Shown here piece after piece: positions 17,657 to 25,037 of a stretch of DNA of 35,067 bases (position 1 is its first letter; every line of letters begins with the position of its first letter). This DNA comes from Alphaproteobacteria bacterium (GTDB lineage: Bacteria; Pseudomonadota; Alphaproteobacteria; Micavibrionales; Micavibrionaceae), in NCBI GenBank assembly GCA_020443075.1, contig JAGRIU010000019.1:1-35067 (forward strand). The letters run 5' to 3'. The notes beneath the pieces were generated by a model. That model made no database searches. It was not told where the DNA came from and worked only from the letters and a program-made list of their open reading frames with translations. The position numbers and the translations under genes are program-made.

Positions 17657-18334
17657 ATGAATAAATTTTTTGGCGCTTTTATAATTTTATTTTCGTTATT
17701 TTTCACCTCTATGTCTGCCAAGGCCGATATTGTTAACGAAATATTTCGTATCGAATGCATACCCGAACTTGGCGTTTTGAGTGTTAGCGACTACTTCGCA
17801 AATGGAGATCTTCCTCTCGCTTCATTGGATAAAAATGCCGAGATTCTGGCAGAAAAATACGGTATTTATGATCATGTCCCCAACATTATCGCTATAGATA
17901 CCGAAACCCATACGCAATCGTCTAAAACATTTGAAAAAATATGCCGCCTGCCCGTGGAAGACGATATTAGCTCGGATCATTTTGAAAATTTTTATATCAA
18001 GCTTGTCGGGGATTTTTACAACCAGAACTATATGGGGTACTGCGGGCTTTGGACGACCTTTATCCTGACAATCTCAACTGACAAACAAACGATTATAGAA
18101 GAGTTGCCCTTTGTAAATATGACAGATGACTGTTCTGCCCCCGGTGAAATCAAGAGCATTACACTTTACCCTCATCAAGGGTATATAACTGTGCGCGGTG
18201 AAAAAATTGATTCAAAAACCCGTCGGATCAAAGATGCTCCTTTCCATCGTAGTGATTTTTATCCTCCGCCGCCTCCGCCATGCACCGATAGAGAGTCTGA
18301 AAACATGGAAACCGGGGAGTGTGAAAAGAAATAA
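17657..18334 (+). CDS. Secreted protein of unknown function (moron)
   Basis: The start is set at MNKFFGAFIILFSL, giving a clear signal peptide ending at MSAKA; the longer frame upstream is not signal-like. The mature part is about 200 residues. It has four to six cysteines that could form disulfides, a Pro-rich stretch FYPPPPPPC near the end and a Cys-containing tail. I recognise no family. It is AT-rich and opposite in strand to the virion genes. It is followed 65 bases later by a lipoprotein gene on the same strand, and the two form a cassette between 36-bp direct repeats. A role in the envelope of the lysogen is inferred. Confidence 0.7.
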   Translation: MNKFFGAFIILFSLFFTSMSAKADIVNEIFRIECIPELGVLSVSDYFANGDLPLASLDKNAEILAEKYGIYDHVPNIIAIDTETHTQSSKTFEKICRLPVEDDISSDHFENFYIKLVGDFYNQNYMGYCGLWTTFILTISTDKQTIIEELPFVNMTDDCSAPGEIKSITLYPHQGYITVRGEKIDSKTRRIKDAPFHRSDFYPPPPPPCTDRESENMETGECEKK

Positions 18335-18399
18335 ACTCATTTTCTTTTCAAATCTTCCTTTATTGCATTCCAAATCTGCCTCTCTTAAAATGCACAACC

Positions 18400-18915
18400 A
18401 TGAGGTCTGCGCGCTATCTTTCTTCGATGTTTTTCTTGCTGTTGTCGGCGTGTACGGCTTTGCCGCAAACACTGCCTCCGCGTTTCGAGCGCACGTGGTA
18501 TTATGTCGGACGCTGTTTCGAAGCAACCTTTTATCCTGACGGGACTATTAAGCACACTTGTTCGGAAGATGAAGATGGCCGCGTGCGCAGCATGGTTACC
18601 TACAAGGTTATTCATAAAATCTCCGACTTCGATTATTTCGTCGTGGCGAAGGAGGATGTGTTTACTCGCAACGCCGATGGACAGGTTGAGCCTTCGACTT
18701 TTTACGACTATGAACGCTACGTTATGAAAGAAAACGACCCGGAGCCAGGGCGTTATTATATGCGTCTCCATAGTGGCTATCCGCCTCTCGTCAGCGAAGA
18801 TCAATGGAACAGTTTAAGCCCGGCGGAACACTGGAAAAGAATATCAGACTACGAAAAAACTTATCCGGGTTTTGATGGAGCGCGCAGCCAGTCGCCCTAC
18901 TATAGCTACGATTAA
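18400..18915 (+). CDS. Lipoprotein of unknown function (moron)
   Basis: The signal peptide ends in the lipobox LLSAC (Cys18), so the product is expected to be a lipid-anchored envelope protein. The mature part (about 150 residues) is rich in Tyr and Phe (TWYYVGRCFEATFYPDG, DYFVV, FYDYERYV) and probably beta-rich. I do not recognise a domain. The ribosome-binding site is weak. The stop interlocks with that of the convergent 143-residue gene (TTAA, 18912-18915). Together with the preceding secreted protein it forms a plus-strand pair inside the prophage. Confidence 0.7.
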   Translation: MRSARYLSSMFFLLLSACTALPQTLPPRFERTWYYVGRCFEATFYPDGTIKHTCSEDEDGRVRSMVTYKVIHKISDFDYFVVAKEDVFTRNADGQVEPSTFYDYERYVMKENDPEPGRYYMRLHSGYPPLVSEDQWNSLSPAEHWKRISDYEKTYPGFDGARSQSPYYSYD

Positions 18916-19343
18916 TTTTTTCGACGTAAATCCTCTCTGATTGCATTCATTAAAGAGCTTCTTGTGTTAATGTTTCTTTGATCTATTTCATTTGCGTGTT
19001 CATCGCCATTATGAAGGTCCCGGCGAGATTCTCTGGCGGGATGTCTGCGGAGATACAGTAATATTAGCATTGCCGGTAGTATTAGCAGCATATAAACCAT
19101 CAAAGGCAGGAAAAGAGCCTCACGCAAAAAAGGCCACCAGTCGATCAGACAGCCGGATTCACTGTTCGCAGAAAAATAATGGAATTGCGTTTTGTTCACA
19201 TGAATGCAAAAAGCATAAATACCGCCATCGTCAACATACCAAAAATATGAAGCGATGAACGCGGCTGCGATCCAAAATGTTACAATTGCAATATAAGCCT
19301 TAAAGGCCAAGCTAAGAGTATTTTTTATTCGATCCTGCGCCAT
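18912..19343 (-). CDS. Two-TM membrane protein of unknown function
   Basis: Two strong hydrophobic segments (about 15-36 and 75-97) enclose a periplasm-sized loop with aromatic residues and two cysteines. The C-terminal 45 residues are hydrophilic and highly charged. The last part of the gene contains the right copy of the 36-bp direct repeat, which here encodes part of EIDQRNINTRSSLMN. No family is recognised. It could be a superinfection-exclusion or immunity-type moron, but the sequence does not show this. Confidence 0.65.
   Translation of the reverse strand: MAQDRIKNTLSLAFKAYIAIVTFWIAAAFIASYFWYVDDGGIYAFCIHVNKTQFHYFSANSESGCLIDWWPFLREALFLPLMVYMLLILPAMLILLYLRRHPARESRRDLHNGDEHANEIDQRNINTRSSLMNAIREDLRRKN
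18946..18981. repeat. Direct repeat flanking a two-gene cassette, right copy
   Basis: Matches 17547-17582 at 31 of 36 positions, including an identical 23-base run (18959-18981). It lies inside the coding end of the 143-residue gene, so this copy is probably the ancestral one and the left copy the duplicate. Confidence 0.7.
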
Positions 19344-19408
19344 GGTTTTTCTCTATAGGGTGAGGCATATAGATTTATTTCAAAACATTTGCTATTTTCG
19401 TAAACATT

Positions 19409-19837
19409 ATGATTGATCAACACGCCATTAAAAAGACATTTTATCGCCGGGTTTTTACAGCCCTTTTCATCGCGCTGGTCATTTCGTTTTTCTCTATAAA
19501 ACACCAGAACAACACCGCCGGCATTGGTGTTTCACATGATTATTCGAACCTTTCATGTGATCTTGAAATTTTGACAGACCGCGCAGAAAGCATTGATGAT
19601 TTTTACCGTTCCGCGCTTTCCGGTTATTCATTGAGCGCACAGATCTGTATCATGGACCGCGCCTTTGACGGCAGCGTTCAAGACCGCATTCACCTGATCG
19701 GATTTAGCGAAAAAACGCTGGAGTTCTGGCTGATCAACCGGCGCGATATTGCGCAGTATTTTTACCGTAAAGTGATTGCCGCCGCACCGGAGGATTCTCT
19801 GTCCATGTATGTAAAGGCGGAGAAAATTCAAGATTAA
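19409..19837 (+). CDS. Membrane-anchored protein of unknown function (moron)
   Basis: One N-terminal hydrophobic segment (about 15-28, VFTALFIALVISFF) is followed by about 110 soluble residues with three or four cysteines, ending in a charged helix. It is probably anchored with the C-terminus outside. No family is recognised. It is on the plus strand among minus-strand phage genes and has its own short upstream gap (66 bp). The stop interlocks with that of the convergent coiled-coil gene (TTAA, 19834-19837). Confidence 0.6.
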   Translation: MIDQHAIKKTFYRRVFTALFIALVISFFSIKHQNNTAGIGVSHDYSNLSCDLEILTDRAESIDDFYRSALSGYSLSAQICIMDRAFDGSVQDRIHLIGFSEKTLEFWLINRRDIAQYFYRKVIAAAPEDSLSMYVKAEKIQD

Positions 19838-20277
19838 AACCCGTTTTTTTGGCAACCGGAAAAACGCCATTTTTGTATGAGATCTTCCTTTTCTATGGTC
19901 AAAGAACGAATTTGCATGCCTATATTCATTATTTCATTTTCTTTGTTTTTCACTTCTTTTTTCATAACCTTTATACGATTCATGGCATTTTCAATTTCTG
20001 ATGCTTTCGGCGCTTGAGATAAATCATATCCGCCTTTTGCAATAGCAAGATAGGAATTGGGAATAAAAGCATCGGCGATAAAATCTATTGATACACCGTA
20101 TGATGTCATCATGTTTTTTACATTTGTTTCCAAGTATCTTATCTGATTATCCAATGTGTTTTTGCTCTGTTTGATTTGACTGATTTGATCTTCATAAATT
20201 GAAATTTCCCGTATTTTATCATTCAACTGATTTTTTAATTCCGCGCATTTTTGTTCGTTTTTTTCGTATACTTTCAT
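19834..20277 (-). CDS. Coiled-coil protein next to the tailspike gene
   Basis: The 147-residue protein has two coiled-coil segments (about 3-55 and 93-135) separated by a short region around YGVSIDFIADAFIPNSYLAIAKGG. It is strongly AT-rich compared with the tailspike. AAAGGA lies 8 bases before the ATG. It follows the tailspike (25 bases) on the same strand, where chaperones or short fibre proteins are common. I do not recognise a family; a tail-fibre assembly helper is only a positional guess. Confidence 0.6.
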   Translation of the reverse strand: MKVYEKNEQKCAELKNQLNDKIREISIYEDQISQIKQSKNTLDNQIRYLETNVKNMMTSYGVSIDFIADAFIPNSYLAIAKGGYDLSQAPKASEIENAMNRIKVMKKEVKNKENEIMNIGMQIRSLTIEKEDLIQKWRFSGCQKNGF

Positions 20278-20302
20278 AGCTATATCCTTTCATTCAATGG
20301 CG

Positions 20303-22327
20303 TTAAAACGTGCTGAGGATGTACCATTGGGCGCCGTCGGAGACGACGGTGATGGCATCGTATTGCGCGCTGAGGGGCTGGGCGTAGCCATCGGGGCCTG
20401 CGCCGCCTTGCTCGCTCACCGTGACCACGTTGGAGGACCCGTCGGTTTTTTTGATCGTCACGGTGCGCCCGACCGCTTCGGGGGCGTTGGCGGGGGGAAG
20501 CCGTGCGGTGAGAGCGCCGCCGAAACTTGAGAGCAGGTAAGTATCGACCGCCATGTCGATATCGTAGGTGCCTGTGCCGTCATGGTAGCGCGTGTTGCCG
20601 GGGCTGCGGTTGGAGGCAATCACGAACCATTCCGCACCGTTGGATAAGGCCATCATGTAATCGTTTTCCGCGCCAAGGTAATAATTGCGCCCGTCCGGGC
20701 CAGCGCCGCCGCTTTCGGTGACGGTGATGACATTGGCCGAGCTATCGATTTTCTTGACGACCATCATCACGCCCACAGCATCGCCTGCATTGGGTAAATT
20801 CACGGTGAGCGCGCCGCCAAAGGATGAGACCAGATGCACGGAATGCGAGGTATCGAGCGTGATGGAACCAGCGGTGTCGATATATTCGGTATCGAAGCGC
20901 TGGAGCGTGGCATTCATGTCCAGGCAGGTGGTTTTCTGGAAGTAGTTTTTATTCGGATAGCCTGCGTTATAGGCCGAGTATTCGCCGCCGGATAAATCCC
21001 AGATGGCCGCGCCGTCGCTGGCGGAAAGCAGATTATAGATGCTGGTTTCGATAGAGCCGGATTCGAGTTTCACGTTGGGCACTGAATTGTTGGATTCCGC
21101 ATAGGGGTTGATCAGCAGGGTTTTATTGGAATTTGCGCCCATGATGAAGCAGCCCTGCGCCGTGCCTTTGACGTTGGCTTCGCAGTCGATGAAGGCGTTG
21201 TTGTACTGGCCGTATTCGACATAGACGCCCGCGCCGGTGATATCTGAGCCGTGGGAATAGACGCGGCAGGCATGGAATTTATTGGCGTTGGGCGTGTCCC
21301 CTGCCCCGCTTTTGGTCAGATGAATGCCATGGAGGCTGGGCTGTTCGATGAGCACGCGGTCGAAGTTGTTCCAGTAGCATGGATAGCTGGGGTCGGAACC
21401 GCCGTCGAGCTGGATGCCGATATTGGGCGCGAAGATGGTGATATCAAAAACGGAGGTCTGCACCACGGGGCGCGTGAGGGCGCTTTTGAGCAAGATGGCG
21501 GTGTCGCCGCCTTCGATGCGCAGACGGCCGAGCGTGGCAAAGTCGGCCGGAATTTCGATGACGTTAAAGCTGTTGGATGAGGCCTTGAGGACGGATTTTT
21601 GTCCGGCGCCGATTAAGGTTTTGCGCTCGCCCAGCGTGATGGTCGCACTCACCACATATTCGCCTTCGGGGAGGAAGACGCTGTCGGCGGCGTTCAGAGC
21701 ATTAATGATTGCGTTTGTATCGTCGGTGAGGCCGTCTCCTGTGGCTCCGAAATCCTTCACGCTGATCATATCGGAGAATTTATCATGGGACGTGCGCGTG
21801 GCCGCCCCTGTGCCCACAGGCGTGAAATCCGGCGCGGCCATCGAGCCTTCTAGAGAAACGGCGACCGGATCGCCATTACCGTCAAAGCCCAGCGCTTTGT
21901 TCGCACGAAAGCTGCGGGCGGGCAATTCGACCTCGCCCGGTGTTTCGTGATCACCATAGCGCAGCATCGCATTATTTTCGCGCTCGACCTGCTGGAGGGC
22001 GGCGATCATGTAATCGAGTTCGTTATTGATGGAGAGCGCGGAAAAGTCCCCGCCTTCGAGGAAGTCCGTCATGCGCTCTATGGGCATCTCGCGCGCCAGC
22101 GTCACAACCGCACCTTCGGCCGGGGCGGCATCGAACGTCACGTTGCCGCCCGCGGTCTGGCCCGCACCGGTGATGGTATAGCCGCTAGTCTGCTTTGCCC
22201 CGTCGATATAGACCGCCAGATCCTCGCTGGCGAAAATCGGAAACGGATAGGCAAAAACGGTTTGGCTTACTCCGGCGGCATAACGCACGATCGGCGTTAC
22301 GTCCGGCATTTTAATATGCTCGGTCAT
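20303..22327 (-). CDS. Tailspike / tail fibre with beta-helix domain
   Basis: Residues 1-160 resemble the virion-binding N-terminus of T7-type tail fibres (VFAYPFPIFASEDLAVYIDG, and LDYMIAALQQVERE near 107-119). VKDFGATGDGLTDD near 192 opens a pectate-lyase-like right-handed beta-helix, typical of spikes that bind or cut surface polysaccharide. The last 170 residues hold two copies of a module of about 75 residues, each beginning SSFGGALT and containing GGAGPDG. No specific catalytic triad could be assigned. The second Met of the MTMTEH start has the better-placed AAGGA box (8 bases), so I use it. This is the main candidate for host recognition. Confidence 0.85.
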   Translation of the reverse strand: MTEHIKMPDVTPIVRYAAGVSQTVFAYPFPIFASEDLAVYIDGAKQTSGYTITGAGQTAGGNVTFDAAPAEGAVVTLAREMPIERMTDFLEGGDFSALSINNELDYMIAALQQVERENNAMLRYGDHETPGEVELPARSFRANKALGFDGNGDPVAVSLEGSMAAPDFTPVGTGAATRTSHDKFSDMISVKDFGATGDGLTDDTNAIINALNAADSVFLPEGEYVVSATITLGERKTLIGAGQKSVLKASSNSFNVIEIPADFATLGRLRIEGGDTAILLKSALTRPVVQTSVFDITIFAPNIGIQLDGGSDPSYPCYWNNFDRVLIEQPSLHGIHLTKSGAGDTPNANKFHACRVYSHGSDITGAGVYVEYGQYNNAFIDCEANVKGTAQGCFIMGANSNKTLLINPYAESNNSVPNVKLESGSIETSIYNLLSASDGAAIWDLSGGEYSAYNAGYPNKNYFQKTTCLDMNATLQRFDTEYIDTAGSITLDTSHSVHLVSSFGGALTVNLPNAGDAVGVMMVVKKIDSSANVITVTESGGAGPDGRNYYLGAENDYMMALSNGAEWFVIASNRSPGNTRYHDGTGTYDIDMAVDTYLLSSFGGALTARLPPANAPEAVGRTVTIKKTDGSSNVVTVSEQGGAGPDGYAQPLSAQYDAITVVSDGAQWYILSTF

Positions 22328-22350
22328 TGTCATTTTCCTTGTGTTTATGA

Positions 22351-22851
22351 TTAGTCTCTGATCATACGGCCTGTAGCATCGAAAACAGGTTTACGCTTTG
22401 GAAACGGTAGAGTTTTTCCTTCTATATTGCCTTCAAACCGTTCGATAGCATCCGCAAACACGGACACTCCACTAGAAGACAAATCTTTCATGTACATATC
22501 TCGACTTATGGACGCGTTCTTTTCGATAAACTTTATATAAGCTTCCGTGTCATTTTCATGATCAGGCGCATATCTATTCATCGCATCTTTTACTCTAAGG
22601 CTCTGATATGATTTTGTTTTCAGCAAATTCTCCAGAGCATTACGCCCTGTATTGTAATTTGGAAAAATTGCAAATCGTCCATCGTCTCCTATCGCCCCAT
22701 TCCGCCTAGAGAACTCACCTCGTTCGATATTTCCAGGGTTGTTGTTACGCCACGCCACAGACCCTTGCCGTTTTATAATTTGCGTGCCGCTTAGAGTTTC
22801 ATAGACAACATCACGACCATCGCCGCGATAGGCTTTATAGAAATCGCTCAT
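22351..22851 (-). CDS. Virion- or effector-associated protein with NNPGNI motif
   Basis: The segment RNNNPGNIERG (35-45), followed by FAIFPNYNTGRNAL (60-73), is a signature seen in phage structural proteins of the P5 type and some lysozyme-like or peptidoglycan-associated proteins (recall). The rest (80-166) is helical with no further motif. AAAAGGAG precedes the ATG. It lies between tailspike and a periplasmic protein, in the area where T7 has the muramidase-bearing ejection protein gp16 but far smaller. It may be a short cell-wall-active virion protein; catalysis is not proven. Confidence 0.55.
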   Translation of the reverse strand: MSDFYKAYRGDGRDVVYETLSGTQIIKRQGSVAWRNNNPGNIERGEFSRRNGAIGDDGRFAIFPNYNTGRNALENLLKTKSYQSLRVKDAMNRYAPDHENDTEAYIKFIEKNASISRDMYMKDLSSSGVSVFADAIERFEGNIEGKTLPFPKRKPVFDATGRMIRD

Positions 22852-22872
22852 TCACTTTCTCCTTTTAAAATA

Positions 22873-22903
22873 AAAAAGGTGCAACTCAATGAGGTGCACC
22901 TTT
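22873..22903. terminator. Intrinsic terminator below the 183-residue gene
   Basis: AAAGGTGCA (left) and TGCACCTTT (right) form the stem, with a second inner pair CTCA/TGAG. On the minus strand the stem is followed by a TTTTTTATTTT run, so it should end transcription from the gene at 22930-23481. Confidence 0.75.
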
Positions 22904-22929
22904 CCGAAACTCAACAATTTTAACTCATT

Positions 22930-23481
22930 CTATTTATTAAATATTTCCGCTTCTATGGCCTCCCGTACATCGCAATATTCACCTTTGGATTGCACCTTAT
23001 ATTTTTTCTCAAAATACCATTCCGGCAGACCGGGAATGCCCTCTTTATTTTCCTTTAACTTGTAAAAATAGGCATTTACACGGCTCTTGTCCTGTATAGT
23101 TTTATAATCTGTCTTTTGATACAAAGTCAGAAAGTCTGGATCTACACGGATATCACTGATCCAGCATTCTGCGGCAGGATAGAGCCGCAAAATTTCCGAG
23201 AACCCTCCGTCATCTTGTTCAACAGGAATAATATTCAATCGTTTGTTTTCGTCTTCTTTATAAAACGAAACCACGTAAAAGCCATGCGCATTAAAATTAT
23301 CCCGCCAAGCCTTGACGACGATTTCATCCACGCCATCACCATCCAGATCAATTGGGGACATCCCGCCGGGAATCAATGATGTCTGATCATGGCCTTGCGA
23401 CGAGGCTTTTGCCTGTTCTGCATGAGGAACCCCGGCGAAGAGCGTGAGTGACAAGAGGAAGATGACAACCTTGATTTGCAT
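22930..23481 (-). CDS. Exported protein with calcium-loop-like motif
   Basis: The signal peptide (1-20, VVIFLLSLTLFAGVPHA) is followed by DLDGDGVDEIVVKAW (45-59), a DxDGDGxDE loop like those of FG-GAP or EF-hand calcium sites. The next stretch RDNFNAHGFYVVSFY is reminiscent of CarG/CpmJ-type periplasmic proteins, but this is a weak recollection. Two or three cysteines are present. The gene is AT-rich, ends at its own terminator and probably has its own promoter, so it behaves as an autonomous moron. An immunity or envelope role is possible. Confidence 0.6.
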   Translation of the reverse strand: MQIKVVIFLLSLTLFAGVPHAEQAKASSQGHDQTSLIPGGMSPIDLDGDGVDEIVVKAWRDNFNAHGFYVVSFYKEDENKRLNIIPVEQDDGGFSEILRLYPAAECWISDIRVDPDFLTLYQKTDYKTIQDKSRVNAYFYKLKENKEGIPGLPEWYFEKKYKVQSKGEYCDVREAIEAEIFNK

Positions 23482-23615
23482 GTTTTGATCTTACACGGCC
23501 CTGCAAACGAGGTCAAAACCCGCCTGCGCTATAAAACATAATTTTCTCCTTTTAAATCAAAAAGACGCCTGATAGACTGCCGCGATATTTCACGTTGTGA
23601 GGAAAGGATAATCCT

Positions 23616-23912
23616 ATGAAACATTCACTCAAACTTTTGAGCTTAAGCGTGGCTGTGCTTGGTCTGGCAGCCTGCGAAACCGGTATGGGCTACTACGATA
23701 ACGCCCCGCCATATGATATGGAGCGGACAGCCCAACATGCGTCACATGCCACGCCGGCGGCTGAACCGCAGACAATGGAAGAGCCGATGGCTTGCCAATG
23801 TGATTGCAGCGCTTGGGAAAAACGCGCCTTGCAAGCCGAGAGCGATCTGGCGATCTGTCAAGAAGCCGGTGCGCGCGTGCGTGATGCGTTCCGCAATGAA
23901 TTGAAGAAATAA
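23616..23912 (+). CDS. Small lipoprotein (moron)
   Basis: The 98-residue protein has a signal peptide ending in the lipobox LAAC (Cys20). The mature part is Ala/Pro-rich, then contains CQCDC and a short charged coiled-coil helix (KRALQAESDLAICQEAGARV). GGAAAGGA lies just before the ATG. It is on the plus strand between two minus-strand genes and ends at its own terminator, so it is an independent unit. A spanin outer subunit is one idea, but it lies far from the lysis genes. Confidence 0.7.
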   Translation: MKHSLKLLSLSVAVLGLAACETGMGYYDNAPPYDMERTAQHASHATPAAEPQTMEEPMACQCDCSAWEKRALQAESDLAICQEAGARVRDAFRNELKK

Positions 23913-23940
23913 GCTCTTAAGCTTTATAGAGCTATTAAAG

Positions 23941-23977
23941 CCGTGCGTTCTTTGTGAAAAGGTACGCGCGGTTTTTT
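23941..23977 (+). terminator. Terminator of the small lipoprotein gene
   Basis: CCGTGCGT (23941-23948) pairs with ACGCGCGG (23964-23971, one G-T wobble) and is followed by six T residues. It lies 28 bases after the lipoprotein stop. Confidence 0.75.
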
Positions 23978-24001
23978 GTGGTTTCGGTGTAGATAGCCGT
24001 T

Positions 24002-24118
24002 ATCCCCGCGGCGCGCCAAAGGCGCTTGCACGGCGGGGATCCGGGAATGTTTTCAGCTCCGCTGAACGCTTCATAGATCCCGTTCGTTTAAGCCTACTCC
24101 GCAGGCCAACGGGATGAC
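24002..24118. repeat. REP-like element with two main hairpins
   Basis: ATCCCCGC/GCGGGGAT (24002-24040) and ATCCCGTT/AACGGGAT (24077-24115) are perfect inverted repeats, with a third small hairpin TTCAGC/GCTGAA between them. The second half aligns with the element at 32432-32476 (both contain ATCCCGTT.GTTTAA and end in GGGATGAC). It is non-coding. Confidence 0.65.
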
Positions 24119-24136
24119 GTTTCTTTTTTATCTTCA

Positions 24137-24625
24137 TCAAAACAGGCTGTTGATTTTATTGCGTTGGGCGAGCTGGGTGGCTTGCAGGACGTTGAGGCTG
24201 GCGGCCTGGGACTGGCTCAGGTCGAGTGCTTTGTTTTTCAAGCTATCCAGAGCTTCGCGCTGATCCAGTTCGCCTTGCGTTTCATCGAACAGGCCGAGCA
24301 GGACCGCTTCGGACGAACCGCCGTTAGAAGATACACCGCTGGCGCCGAATTGGGCCCGTTGGCGGGCCACGGCCCGGCGCAGAGCCGCGCGGCGGTCGTC
24401 TTCGTCCTGCTCTGCGCTGAGGGCGATTTTCTCACGCTCCAGCGCCGTTTGCTGGGCACGCTGGGCGGCGTCGAGTTGTTGGCGTTCTTGCAACTGGCGC
24501 AGGGCGAGATCCTGCTGACGGCTTTGTTTGTCATTGCCGGTGAGGGTCTGGGCCGTGCTGACAAGCGTGCCGATGGCACTCAAGGCCGGTAAAACCGTGC
24601 CGAGGACGGGGGTGATGGCTGCCAT
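24137..24625 (-). CDS. Internal virion protein, gp14-like
   Basis: The 162-residue protein begins with a hydrophobic Ala/Gly/Leu segment (1-28), continues as a Gln/Arg-rich helix (33-95), and has a GASGVSSNGGSSEAVL linker and another Gln-rich helix. This layout (hydrophobic start, long Gln-rich helices) is that of the T7 gp14 type, which enters the host envelope during ejection. It directly follows tail tubular B in the minus-strand order, as gp14 follows gp12 in T7 (apart from gp13). No gp15 or gp16 follow it here. Confidence 0.6.
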   Translation of the reverse strand: MAAITPVLGTVLPALSAIGTLVSTAQTLTGNDKQSRQQDLALRQLQERQQLDAAQRAQQTALEREKIALSAEQDEDDRRAALRRAVARQRAQFGASGVSSNGGSSEAVLLGLFDETQGELDQREALDSLKNKALDLSQSQAASLNVLQATQLAQRNKINSLF

Positions 24626-24774
24626 GGGTCTTCAATCCTTTCTATTAATTGTGAATAAATGTGGAAATTTGAATGAAAATTACATTTTTGTGGTTGATTC
24701 TTGATATGAAAACATGTTATGCGTTTTAAAAGTGAGCAAACGCTATATTTCATTACATTTTTATATTTGCGTTT

Positions 24775-24803
24775 TTGATATTTTTATGTTATGTAAATAT
24801 ATA
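24775..24803 (+). promoter_or_regulatory. Candidate promoter of the 68-residue moron
   Basis: TTGATA (24775-24780), a 17-base spacer and TATATA (24798-24803) lie in a very AT-rich stretch (24626-24830) that is otherwise empty. The -10 box ends 27 bases before the ATG. Confidence 0.5.
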
Positions 24804-24830
24804 TTGTAAAAATTGACGAGGAGTAAAATT

Positions 24831-25037
24831 ATGTCAGGTAATAGACACGATTCCGGTGTTAGAGGGATAATTCCACCAAGAAATTTTCAAGCTGCAGCCG
24901 GAGCCACAACGGCTCCTTCTACGCACTTTGATTATGAGCTAAGTGACGCTGATTATCAATCTGGCAACCCTATGAGAGAAGTTAGCCGCGACGAAGACGG
25001 TAGGCTTGTCGTTACACACCCTGACGCTCATTGCTAA
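24831..25037 (+). CDS. Small hydrophilic protein (moron)
   Basis: The start is set at MSGNRHDSGV because GAGGAG lies 8 bases upstream; six more codons upstream are open. The 68-residue product is hydrophilic, with the acidic stretch HFDYELSDADYQSG and VSRDEDGRLVVTHPDAHC at the end. There is no signal or membrane segment, and I do not recognise it. It has its own promoter-like region and is opposite in strand to its neighbours. Its stop interlocks with that of tail tubular B (CTAA, 25034-25037). Confidence 0.65.
   Translation: MSGNRHDSGVRGIIPPRNFQAAAGATTAPSTHFDYELSDADYQSGNPMREVSRDEDGRLVVTHPDAHC

Noticed and set aside
20303-22327. Diversity-generating retroelement acting on the tailspike, as in BPP-1
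   Set aside because: No reverse transcriptase gene and no template-like repeat of the spike's end elsewhere in the window.
22930-23481. Carbapenem-resistance-type (CarG/CpmJ) annotation
   Set aside because: Only one short stretch is reminiscent, from memory; not enough for a name.
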